This document shows positions 17,878-24,902 of a stretch of DNA of 64,000 nt, one piece after another (positions within the stretch are counted from its first letter, which is position 1; each line of letters opens with the position of its first letter). Position numbers and translations under genes: made by a program. Source of the DNA: Bombilactobacillus bombi (GTDB lineage: Bacteria; Bacillota; Bacilli; Lactobacillales; Lactobacillaceae); NCBI RefSeq assembly GCF_964340835.1, contig NZ_OZ204251.1; one strand, written 5' to 3'. The notes beneath the pieces were generated by a model. The model saw only the letters and a list, made by a program, of their open reading frames with translations, was not told where the DNA came from and searched no databases.

Positions 17878-17906
17878 ATCATAAATGATTTAATCTAAAA
17901 ATGCAA
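17878..17906 (-). promoter_or_regulatory. Promoter of the leader/EIIC-like unit
   Basis: TTGCAT (17901-17906), a 17-base spacer and TATGAT (17878-17883) on the minus strand. It sits 34 bases before the leader peptide start and overlaps the end of the MgtC gene region. Confidence 0.65.
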
Positions 17907-17914
17907 CTAAAAAT

Positions 17915-18637
17915 TTAATGAGCGATGTTTTTTTGATTAATCGTCTTAATAGAAAGTATATTGGGATTAGCAGCTAAATCGTCAATAATTTGAATAACGC
18001 TTAATTGCTCAGGAATTTCTAAGATATAAGTACTACTACAAACTTGGGCAGTATTAGCGTTGTTATCAAGATTATAATCAATATCTTTAATTGCAATTTG
18101 TTGATTATTGAAGTAATGTTCAATAAATGTTCGAGTAGTATCTTTTTGTTGATACGTCAGTTGGAGAGTTTTACTAGAAGGAAAAGCAAATAAGTGTTGA
18201 AAAAGGGTTAATACTACTAACACTGCAATTGTGCCACAAATTCCAATTTCATAAAAACCCATACCAATATTTAAACCTACTCCAGAGACTATCCAAACAC
18301 TGGCAGCAGTATTTAATCCGTGAACAGAATCGTTACGAACCAAAATAGCCCCTGCTCCTAAAAAACCAATTCCGCTTACAACTTGTGCTACTAATCGCGA
18401 ACTATCGATTTGAAAGATGCGCATGTATTGATGATATTCCAAAGCATGATGTAAAGTATGATAGCCAATATTTATTTGCATCAGAGCAATAATGCAAGCA
18501 CCTAAGCCCACGAGAATATGGGTCCGAAATCCTGCAGGCTGATTTTTTTGGGCGCGGTTATAACCAATGGCACCTGAACAGATAATTGTTAAAATTAGTC
18601 GAACAATAATTTGCGATAATGATAATTGATAAAACAT
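17915..18637 (-). CDS. MgtC/SapB-family membrane protein
   Basis: A 240-residue protein with an N-terminal MgtC domain of about five membrane helices (IVRLILTIICSGAIGYNRAQ, RTHILVGLGACIIALMQIN, QVVSGIGFLGAGAILV, GLNTAASVWIVSGVGLNIGMG) and a cytoplasmic C-terminal ACT-like domain. The GxGFLGAGAI and TAASVW motifs are diagnostic. MgtC proteins act in magnesium-limited growth and acid stress, but the exact role in lactobacilli is not settled. The ATG at 18637 follows GGGAGAA; an upstream TTG at 18733 adds a non-family leader and is rejected. Confidence 0.88.
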   Translation of the reverse strand: MFYQLSLSQIIVRLILTIICSGAIGYNRAQKNQPAGFRTHILVGLGACIIALMQINIGYHTLHHALEYHQYMRIFQIDSSRLVAQVVSGIGFLGAGAILVRNDSVHGLNTAASVWIVSGVGLNIGMGFYEIGICGTIAVLVVLTLFQHLFAFPSSKTLQLTYQQKDTTRTFIEHYFNNQQIAIKDIDYNLDNNANTAQVCSSTYILEIPEQLSVIQIIDDLAANPNILSIKTINQKNIAH

Positions 18638-18750
18638 TAGTAAATTCTCCCACCAGTTTTGTAAAACCTCATTATGCCTAACTGTTGATAATTTAGCAAT
18701 TAATATGAAAATAAGTTGGCGAAAAGATAACAAGTAAGATTCCTTGAATA

Positions 18751-18759
18751 TGTTATAAT
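18751..18759 (+). promoter_or_regulatory. Extended -10 of the pspC promoter
   Basis: TGTTATAAT, a perfect extended -10, 54 bases before the PspC start. No good -35 accompanies it, which is usual for this class. It faces away from the MgtC gene. Confidence 0.5.
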
Positions 18760-18812
18760 CTAACTATAATCAGAGTATTAAAGTACATCTATTAATATAG
18801 GGGGCAAATTAA

Positions 18813-19010
18813 ATGCATATTCCTTGGAAACGTTCAGGAACCAATTATGTATTGGCAGATGTTTTGGGTGGTATTGCAGAGCAATTGGACTGGAATGCGA
18901 ATGTGTTACGTGTATTATGGGTTTTATTAACAATTTCACCTTTTCCTGGATTAATAGTATATTTAATTTTATGGCTGTTGATGGAAAAACCAGATCAATA
19001 CGTACGATAA
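18813..19010 (+). CDS. PspC-domain small membrane protein
   Basis: A 65-residue PspC/phage-shock-like protein. The first 40 residues (LADVLGGIAEQLDWNANVLRVLWVLLT) are the typical PspC domain, ending in a hydrophobic helix GLIVYLILWLLM. In Firmicutes such proteins accompany membrane-stress responses, but no LiaF/PspA partner is beside it here. GGGGG lies before the ATG. A terminator follows immediately. The family is certain; the role is inferred only. Confidence 0.85.
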   Translation: MHIPWKRSGTNYVLADVLGGIAEQLDWNANVLRVLWVLLTISPFPGLIVYLILWLLMEKPDQYVR

Positions 19011-19041
19011 AAAGACCACTCTAAACGAGTGGTCCTTTTAT
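19011..19041. terminator. Bidirectional terminator after pspC
   Basis: GACCACTC (19014-19021) pairs perfectly with GAGTGGTC (19027-19034), with a five-base loop. T runs exist on both strands, so it can also end the minus-strand gene at 19143-19280. Confidence 0.85.
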
Positions 19042-19142
19042 TGTAAGTGTCTCCACAAAAATTGTTAATTGAATCTGTTTGAATAACTCAGAAATGGCAA
19101 CTATATATTTATATGATAAGTCTTATTGAGTTTGATTGTGTC

Positions 19143-19280
19143 TTAGCCGTGAGCACGTTTCCAGAATAAAAATATTATTATAAGTGCAGGTATGGAAATC
19201 CAATGAGGAATAGTGATATTAATTTTAATTTTTCTTGTATCATCAACAATTTTATTGGAGTAATCGAGATACTTTTTCAT
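19143..19280 (-). CDS. Small single-pass membrane protein (45 aa), unrecognised
   Basis: A 45-residue open frame with a GAAAGGAAAA ribosome site eight bases before its ATG and a TAA stop. It starts with a polar, charged N-terminus (MKKYLDYSNKIVDDTRKIKI), then a hydrophobic stretch around WISIPALIIIFLFW and a basic end KRAHG. This is the form of a small membrane protein with one helix. A promoter with a 17-base spacer lies 56 bases upstream and a terminator follows on its strand. I do not recognise the family. It could be a membrane-stress or toxin-like peptide, but nothing here proves that. Confidence 0.6.
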   Translation of the reverse strand: MKKYLDYSNKIVDDTRKIKINITIPHWISIPALIIIFLFWKRAHG

Positions 19281-19335
19281 TGTATATTTTCCTTTCATAA
19301 TTAAAAAATGGTTAACTAATTATTGCTACAGTATT

Positions 19336-19364
19336 ATTACAATACGACTATAGATAAAATGCAA
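19336..19364 (-). promoter_or_regulatory. Promoter for the 45-residue protein
   Basis: TTGCAT (19359-19364), a 17-base spacer and TGTAAT (19336-19341) on the minus strand. Confidence 0.6.
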
Positions 19365-19414
19365 GAAAAATCTTAACTATAAATTCATATTACTAATTTT
19401 CACAATAAAAAATA

Positions 19415-19442
19415 AAATACCGACCCTCAAAGGTCGGTATTT
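19415..19442 (-). terminator. Terminator after tRNA-Gln
   Basis: An 11-bp perfect stem (AAATACCGACC 19415-19425 with 19432-19442). The minus strand continues with a TTTTATTTTTT tail. Confidence 0.85.
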
Positions 19443-19462
19443 ATCATGTTTAACAGCCTTAT

Positions 19463-19534
19463 TGGGTATGTAGGGCTCGAACCTACAAATTACGGATTCA
19501 GAGTCCGTTGCCTTACCGATTTGGCGAATACCCA
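19463..19534 (-). tRNA. tRNA-Gln(CUG)
   Basis: A 72-base cloverleaf on the minus strand. The 7-bp acceptor TGGGTAT/ATACCCA closes it, the anticodon arm is ACGGA-CTCTGAA-TCCGT with anticodon CUG, and the T arm holds GTTCGAGCC. The U1-A72 acceptor pair is typical of tRNA-Gln. CCA is not encoded. It stands alone with its own terminator. It reads CAG; the expected UUG isoacceptor is not in this window. Confidence 0.93.
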
Positions 19535-19624
19535 TTTATCAGAACATAGAAAATTTTACTCAAAAAGTTAAATACTGTCAACCCTAATATTTAGAAAATT
19601 TTGAAATAAGCATCCTTTTAGCGC

Positions 19625-19653
19625 TTGCAGACAGCTCTGTTTATCACTACAAT
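19625..19653 (+). promoter_or_regulatory. Promoter of the dipeptidase-permease pair
   Basis: TTGCAG (19625-19630), a 17-base spacer and TACAAT (19648-19653), 37 bases before the GTG start. Confidence 0.65.
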
Positions 19654-19689
19654 AATAGAGTTGATTAAAAATATATTGAGGTGGAAACA

Positions 19690-21111
19690 GTGCATCCTGT
19701 AAAGAGAAGTTCTTGTACTAGTATTTTAATTGGAAATAAAGCAACCATTGATGGTTCTATTATTATTGGCCGCAATGAAGATGCTGGTCCGTCTGTGCCA
19801 AAGCATTTTGTGGTTTATCCCCATCAAGAAAATTTAGAAAATCCATACTTTAAATCGAAGGTAAACAATTTTCAAATGAAACTACCTAACACACGGTATA
19901 AATATACTGCAACTCCAGAATGGACAGATAAGGAAGGGGTCTTTGCTGAAGATGGTTTTAACGAGTTAGGTGTAGCTATGAGTGCTACTGAGAGTGTTTA
20001 TACTAACTCGTTGGCTTTAGGTGCTGATCCTTTAGTTCCTGATGGCATAGGCGAAGAAGCAATGATTACTTGTGTTTTGCCATATATTAAAACAGCACGC
20101 CATGGAGTGGAATATTTAGGTGGCTTAGTTGAAAAATATGGTACATATGAATCTAATGGTGTTTTATTTGCTGATCAAAAAGAAGCTTGGTATATGGAAA
20201 TAGTGTGTGGTCATCAATGGGTTGCCCAAAGGATCCCGGATGATTGTTACGCTGTTGTTGCCAATCAAGTCGCTATTCAAGAAGTAGATTTTGAAGATAA
20301 TTATAACTTTATGTTTAAAGATGACTTAAAAGAATTTGTTTTGGAGCATCATTTAAATCCTGAACCAGATCATTTTAATTTTCGGTTAATTTTTGGAACG
20401 CATAGTGAAGCAGATGAACACTATAATACGCCACGAGTGTGGTGGGGCCAGCAGCGTTTTTCTGGTGTAACAACCGAATCAGCAACTAGTGAGGAATTAG
20501 ATTTTGTCAAAAAGCCCCAACATCTATTGAGTATTGAAGATGCTAAAGAATATTTAGCTTCTCACTTCGAAAAAACACCTTATGATCCACTATCTAATAG
20601 TCCGCATGCGCATGATTTTCGTCCGATTAGTCTAGCTAAAACCCAAGAATCACATTTATTACAAATCCGGCCTAATTTACCAGTCGATGTCGCTTGTATT
20701 CATTGGTTAGCCATGGGAGTAACAGCTCAAAGTGTTTATGTGCCATTTTATTTAGGAATTAATCAAACCCCCTTGTTCTATCAAAAAGGGAAGTTACCTT
20801 ATGATAGTGAATCGGCTTATTGGTTGTATAAATTAGCTGGGATATTAATTGATGGTCATTACCATGAATTTGGCCAATTATTGCGTGACACCCAAAAAAA
20901 GATTACTGCTTATTTGGCTAATCAAGTGCAAGAAATAGATAATACTGCTCGTGAATATTCAGCTAGCGATAAACTGGACGATTTTTTGACGCAACGCTCG
21001 CTTGCCAACGCTGAATATGCTGCAAATGAGTATCGAAAAATGATAGCAAAAATAATCACTGAGTCCACGGATTTTTCCCCATTAAATTTTCAAACTGATT
21101 TAAATTTGTAG
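19690..21111 (+). CDS. pepD: C69-family dipeptidase
   Basis: A 473-residue Ntn-hydrolase dipeptidase cleaving a broad range of dipeptides in the cytoplasm. The nucleophile is the Cys of KRSSCTSILIG (C9), exposed after N-terminal processing, and GSIIIGRNEDAG follows as usual. I chose GTG at 19690 because GAGGTGG sits five bases upstream; an in-frame GTG at 19681 overlaps that site. The length is normal. The permease 18 bases downstream suggests an operon for peptide breakdown and amino-acid exchange. Confidence 0.93.
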   Translation: MHPVKRSSCTSILIGNKATIDGSIIIGRNEDAGPSVPKHFVVYPHQENLENPYFKSKVNNFQMKLPNTRYKYTATPEWTDKEGVFAEDGFNELGVAMSATESVYTNSLALGADPLVPDGIGEEAMITCVLPYIKTARHGVEYLGGLVEKYGTYESNGVLFADQKEAWYMEIVCGHQWVAQRIPDDCYAVVANQVAIQEVDFEDNYNFMFKDDLKEFVLEHHLNPEPDHFNFRLIFGTHSEADEHYNTPRVWWGQQRFSGVTTESATSEELDFVKKPQHLLSIEDAKEYLASHFEKTPYDPLSNSPHAHDFRPISLAKTQESHLLQIRPNLPVDVACIHWLAMGVTAQSVYVPFYLGINQTPLFYQKGKLPYDSESAYWLYKLAGILIDGHYHEFGQLLRDTQKKITAYLANQVQEIDNTAREYSASDKLDDFLTQRSLANAEYAANEYRKMIAKIITESTDFSPLNFQTDLNL

Positions 21112-21129
21112 TAAGGAGTAGTTGTTGTT

Positions 21130-22632
21130 GTGGATAGTCAAAAAAGTAATAAGGCGACAATTGGCGTTTTAAGTTTGGTAATGATGATTTTTACCACGAT
21201 TTATGGTTTTAATAATGGTACTATTGCGTATTTACAAATGGGATATGCCAGCATTATTTGGTATGTTTTTGCAGCTATATTTTTCTTTTTGCCTTCAGGA
21301 TTAATGTTTGCGGAATATGGCTCAACTTTTAATAATGCAGAAGGAGGAATTTATTCGTGGCTCGAGGGTTCTGTCGGTCCTAAATTTGCTTTTTATGGAA
21401 CTTTTATTTGGCTGACTTCTTGGGAGTTATGGTTAGTTTCTACAGCTTCTAGAGTATGGATTCCTATTTCAGTTTTGTTTCAGGGAAGTGATCAAACCCA
21501 AACTTGGCATTTTGCAGGTTTAGCTTCCACACAAGTGATTGGCTTATTAGGAGTATTATTCATTATTGTTGTTACTTTTTTAGCGGGTTACGGGATGAAA
21601 TGGATTAGTAAAATTTCCTCATTCGGCGGAATTATTATGGTAATCCTGAATGGATTGTTCTTTATCGTGAGTTTACTTATTTTGGTTTTAAATCATTTTA
21701 AGTTACAACAACCAATTACTAGTGTACAAACGTTTATTCATTCACCTAATGCTAGTTTTGCTACCACGATGGGAATGCTTTCTTTTGTGGTATATGCAAT
21801 TTTTGCTTATGGTGGTTTAGAGTCATTAGGTGGAGTTACTGATTCTTTAAAAAATCCCAAAAAGACCTTTCCGCAAGGAATTTTAATTGCCACAATCGCA
21901 ATTTCTTTATTATATGCTATTTCGATTTTATTTTGGGGAATTAGTGCTAACTGGCAGCATGTCTTGAATAACTCAAAAGTTAATCTAGGTAATGTTGGCT
22001 ATGTGTTAATGGATAATTTAGGGTATACATTAGGCCAGTCTCTACATTTAAGTACAAGTGTATCTTTAACAATTGGTCAATGGTTCGCACGCTTTGTTGG
22101 TTTTGATAATTTTATCATGTATTTGGGTTCATATTTTGTGCTGATTTATTCACCATTAAAATCATTTATTTTAGGTACGCCCCGTGATTTTTGGCCCACT
22201 AAACTCACACAACTGAATCGCCAGCATATGCCTGCGTATGCTATGTGGATTCAAGCAATCGTAGTTGCAGTTATTATTGTCGGAGTGTCTTTTGGTGGTT
22301 CTAGTGCTAAGCAGTTTTATAATATTTTAACTTTAATGGGGAATGTTTCAACTTCAGTTCCTTATCTATATTTGATTGCCGCTTTTCCCTTTTTTAAAGC
22401 TAAACAAAACTTGGAACGTCCTTATGTTTTTTATAAGACACAAACTAGTGCTAATATTGCCAGTATCATTGGCTTTATGGTAGTAGCACTAGCGATTTTA
22501 TTTACTTTTATTGAACCAATTGTGCAGCATCAATACTTTGATGCTTTTTGGACAGTAGCGGGACCGATTTTCTTTACTATTGTGGCTTATTTCTTATATC
22601 GGCGTTATGAACATCGTAAAATCAAGGATTAG
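21130..22632 (+). CDS. YjeM-like APC amino-acid transporter
   Basis: A 500-residue integral membrane protein with about 12 helices. The N-terminal region (MIFTTIYGFNNGTIAYLQMG, then FAEYGSTFNNAEGGIYSWLEGSVG) fits the glutamate/GABA-antiporter-like branch of the APC superfamily that includes YjeM. AAGGAG lies upstream of the GTG start. It follows the dipeptidase gene and ends in a terminator. The substrate is not shown by the sequence; an amino acid or dipeptide product of the neighbour is a reasonable guess. No decarboxylase is nearby to argue for a GABA system. Confidence 0.85.
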   Translation: MDSQKSNKATIGVLSLVMMIFTTIYGFNNGTIAYLQMGYASIIWYVFAAIFFFLPSGLMFAEYGSTFNNAEGGIYSWLEGSVGPKFAFYGTFIWLTSWELWLVSTASRVWIPISVLFQGSDQTQTWHFAGLASTQVIGLLGVLFIIVVTFLAGYGMKWISKISSFGGIIMVILNGLFFIVSLLILVLNHFKLQQPITSVQTFIHSPNASFATTMGMLSFVVYAIFAYGGLESLGGVTDSLKNPKKTFPQGILIATIAISLLYAISILFWGISANWQHVLNNSKVNLGNVGYVLMDNLGYTLGQSLHLSTSVSLTIGQWFARFVGFDNFIMYLGSYFVLIYSPLKSFILGTPRDFWPTKLTQLNRQHMPAYAMWIQAIVVAVIIVGVSFGGSSAKQFYNILTLMGNVSTSVPYLYLIAAFPFFKAKQNLERPYVFYKTQTSANIASIIGFMVVALAILFTFIEPIVQHQYFDAFWTVAGPIFFTIVAYFLYRRYEHRKIKD

Positions 22633-22656
22633 ATAATTTTTTTTAATTTAGTTGTT

Positions 22657-22695
22657 ATAGAGTCGAGATAATTAATTGTTTCGACTCTATTTTTA
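22657..22695 (+). terminator. Terminator after the YjeM-like gene
   Basis: ATAGAGTCGA (22657-22666) pairs with TCGACTCTAT (22681-22690), followed by TTTTTATT. The minus-strand tail is not T-rich, so it acts mainly rightward. Confidence 0.8.
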
Positions 22696-23346
22696 TTATG
22701 TTTGCTTGATTTCAAAATTGTCAGTGACTAGAACATTTGCTTTATCAATATTGCTATAAAAATTAATAATGACGAATTTAGTTTGGTACTCAGAAAAAAT
22801 TTGCGTTAATTGAATTTTTAAAAAATTTAAAATTTCCTTGACCAGATATTTGGCAATATAAATATTTTCTTTAATTATATTGGGGTTGAGATTAGTTGGG
22901 TTATCGAGATATCGCAAAAATTGGTGGATAGAATCATCGATGTTTTTTTGTGTTGGCCAAAATTGCAGAAAGACATTGTAATTATTATCAATATCTAATT
23001 CTAGACTAATCGGCAAGCTGCGAATAATATTTTCCAACTTAAAAGTAGCGCTAATAAATCCTGTTGCCGTTTGCCAATTTTTAGTAGAAGAATTTTTAAA
23101 AGGAGACAAAAAATAGAATTTAATATCAAAATCGGTTAGCGCCAAAGGGAAAAGCTCGCTGAAATTAACATTTAAATAAAGTGCAATGGCTACTAAAGTA
23201 CTAATACTGGTTTTGGGTGGAACGATCTTTTGGTGAGCCAACTTAGACAAAGCTGGTCTAGAAATGCCAATATTTTGGGCCATTTCTGTAATATTAATAT
23301 TATTTTGTTTGATATATTCACCTAATAAATTAACCAATCTTCTCAC
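22696..23346 (-). CDS. XRE-type helix-turn-helix regulator, unknown C-terminal domain
   Basis: A 216-residue protein. Residues 8-62 form an XRE HTH (NINITEMAQNIGISRPALSK, then a helix ending in LYLNVNFSELFP). The remaining 150 residues (phenylalanine- and asparagine-rich) match no domain I know; they could sense a ligand or bind a partner. The GTG at 23346 lies inside AAGGGTGAG, so the true start may be the in-frame TTG at 23337. It is divergent from the 97-residue gene and probably controls it. Very A+T-rich for its region. Confidence 0.7.
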   Translation of the reverse strand: MRRLVNLLGEYIKQNNINITEMAQNIGISRPALSKLAHQKIVPPKTSISTLVAIALYLNVNFSELFPLALTDFDIKFYFLSPFKNSSTKNWQTATGFISATFKLENIIRSLPISLELDIDNNYNVFLQFWPTQKNIDDSIHQFLRYLDNPTNLNPNIIKENIYIAKYLVKEILNFLKIQLTQIFSEYQTKFVIINFYSNIDKANVLVTDNFEIKQT

Positions 23347-23384
23347 CCTTACATAATTTATAGATAATACGATTAATAAACTGA

Positions 23385-23412
23385 TTGAAAAATCGTTAAA
23401 AAGTTATATAAT
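23385..23412 (+). promoter_or_regulatory. Promoter of the 97-residue gene
   Basis: TTGAAA (23385-23390), a 16-base spacer and a perfect TATAAT (23407-23412). Transcription from about 23419 would give a 150-base leader. Confidence 0.65.
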
Positions 23413-23451
23413 GTATTTTATAAATTACAGTTATTTTGTTAAATGTAATCT

Positions 23452-23509
23452 CGAGTTTACAAAAGCTAGCTTTTCAGTTATAGTAAACTCGTTTAGAAAA
23501 ACGATTTTT
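23452..23509 (+). promoter_or_regulatory. Inverted repeats in the 5' leader
   Basis: CGAGTTTAC (23452-23460) pairs perfectly with GTAAACTCG (23483-23491) and encloses a second palindrome AAAAGCTAGCTTTT (23461-23474). A further hairpin TCGTTT-agaa-AAACGA (23489-23504) is followed by five T's, like a weak terminator, and shares three bases with the first stem. The two structures are therefore partly exclusive. The region could be an RNA switch or an operator for the divergent XRE regulator. Confidence 0.5.
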
Positions 23510-23570
23510 AAAGGTTTTAGAATATTTTAACATTGTTTTGCTGAGTATTAAAAAGAGGAGCCAGCAGAGT

Positions 23571-23864
23571 ATGCAATTAGATAATACACGAAAATTATTG
23601 TTTGAAATTTGTGAACAAGATGGGCTAGATCCAGACGAAGATTTTATTACACCCGCAGCAAAGATTGTCACTGCACTAAATATTCTTTTAGATTATTATG
23701 AAAAAATATACCATACTAATCTGAAAAACGACATTTCTTCACTAAATCATGAGTTGCCTGACATTAACGATAAAATTGAATTAACAGCAGATTTAGCTTT
23801 TGCTGAAGCGATTAAATTAAATAAAAATATGGCAACCTTGTTTCAGGCTAATATGATGGGATGA
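23571..23864 (+). CDS. Unrecognised 97-residue soluble protein
   Basis: A 97-residue acidic protein, mostly helical by its pattern, with no membrane segment, no cysteine pair and no motif I can name. The ATG at 23571 follows AGAGGAG; an in-frame upstream TTG at 23538 has no ribosome site. It is expressed from a good promoter behind a 150-base structured leader and diverges from an XRE regulator. That pairing looks like a regulated small-protein unit, for example an antitoxin, anti-repressor or stress protein, but no function can be assigned. Confidence 0.6.
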   Translation: MQLDNTRKLLFEICEQDGLDPDEDFITPAAKIVTALNILLDYYEKIYHTNLKNDISSLNHELPDINDKIELTADLAFAEAIKLNKNMATLFQANMMG

Positions 23865-23944
23865 TAATATTCAAAAGTATTTTTGAAATAGTATTTTACA
23901 TATTGAGAATTGGAAAGATACAAAAATTGATAATTTGAGACACA

Positions 23945-23980
23945 AAATAAGCCATCAATCATTACGATTGTGGCTTATTT
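23945..23980 (-). terminator. Terminator after tRNA-Glu
   Basis: AAATAAGCCA (23945-23954) pairs with TGGCTTATTT (23971-23980), with an inner CAATC/GATTG helix. The minus strand ends in TTATTTTG. Confidence 0.75.
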
Positions 23981-23994
23981 AAAAACTTTATTTA

Positions 23995-24066
23995 TCGCCC
24001 GTACGGGAATTGAACCCGTAACTCCACCTTGAGAGGGTGGCGTCTTAACCATTTGACCAACGGGCA
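23995..24066 (-). tRNA. tRNA-Glu(CUC)
   Basis: A 72-base cloverleaf on the minus strand with anticodon arm CCACC-CTCTCAA-GGTGG (anticodon CUC) and T arm ACGGG-TTCAATT-CCCGT. The body matches Firmicute tRNA-Glu. The first acceptor pair reads U1-G72, a wobble in place of the usual G-C. The discriminator is A; CCA is not encoded. It stands alone with its own terminator. Confidence 0.9.
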
Positions 24067-24222
24067 ATACAACAACAAATATAATACCCAAGATTAAATA
24101 ATTAGTCAATAGCTAATAAAAATATTGTTGAAAAATTAAATCTGAGGGAGTATTATCAAATATAATTAGTTTTTTCAGTAAAAGGCTAACTAATTACTTT
24201 GTTAATGGATTAAGATGATACA
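24067..24222. other. Intergenic, nothing recognised
   Basis: About 155 A+T-rich bases between tRNA-Glu and the CPBP gene stop. I see no reading frame with a ribosome site. Confidence 0.5.
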
Positions 24223-24870
24223 TTAACCCATAAATAAGGCAGAAAGATTATTGATAAAATGTAAAATAATATTAGCTTTGATGTTTTTAGTTTTCACATA
24301 AATCAGACCCAGAACAAATCCTAAAATAGCTTTTGATAAGAAATAAATAGGATCACTGGAAATATGCATTAAACCAAAGATAATAGCACTGATTGCTGCA
24401 CCAAAATATAAATTATCGGGAAAGAACCAATTAATTAAATATCCTCGAAAAAAGATTTCTTCTGTAATCGGAGCAATAATTGTGGCATAAATAACAAATA
24501 AAACGGGGAAATGTTTTACAAGTTCCGTTTGTGCATTAACATTACTATTGCCAGTCGTTTTCATTAAAGGAAGTAAAATCAAATTAATACTATAATTAAA
24601 AACAGCAGCGATAATAATCCAAATATAGCTTTTAGAAGAAAGAGACTTAGTCGCAAAATTTTGTGTTCTTTTGAGGATATAAATCATAACAAAAAGCGAA
24701 ATTACTGCTGTACTTAAAAAAGTTAGATCAATAAATAATTTATTATTACTGGAGGGTTTGGTTATTGTTAAAATACTTGGTGGTAGCTGCTGTAACAGAT
24801 ATAAAAATAATAGTGCCAATATTTTGCCAATTATGTTAAGATAGCTGTTATTTTGTGGTTTTAAATTCAT
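24223..24870 (-). CDS. CPBP (CAAX-type) intramembrane metalloprotease
   Basis: A 215-residue membrane protein with about six helices and the CPBP/Abi motifs: EEIFFRGYL (E137-E138, R142), FGLMHIS (H169) and HFINN (204-208). These are the metal and catalytic residues of the Rce1-like family. In lactobacilli such proteins are often bacteriocin-immunity or self-protection factors, but none of the neighbours encode a bacteriocin. AAGGTG precedes the ATG. It is divergent from an ABC exporter gene, with 32 bases between starts, too few for two independent promoters. Confidence 0.88.
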   Translation of the reverse strand: MNLKPQNNSYLNIIGKILALLFLYLLQQLPPSILTITKPSSNNKLFIDLTFLSTAVISLFVMIYILKRTQNFATKSLSSKSYIWIIIAAVFNYSINLILLPLMKTTGNSNVNAQTELVKHFPVLFVIYATIIAPITEEIFFRGYLINWFFPDNLYFGAAISAIIFGLMHISSDPIYFLSKAILGFVLGLIYVKTKNIKANIILHFINNLSALFMG

Positions 24871-24902
24871 ATTTACACCTTGTTTGGAATGGAAGTGGAA
24901 TA

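Noticed and set aside
18824..19024. Second frame over the PspC gene
   Set aside because: The frame at 18813 has the ribosome site and a clear PspC domain; the other is cysteine-rich noise in a shifted frame.
24855..24902. Longer start for the first ABC exporter subunit
   Set aside because: It would overlap the CPBP start on the other strand and has no ribosome site; GGAAGTGG favours 24903.
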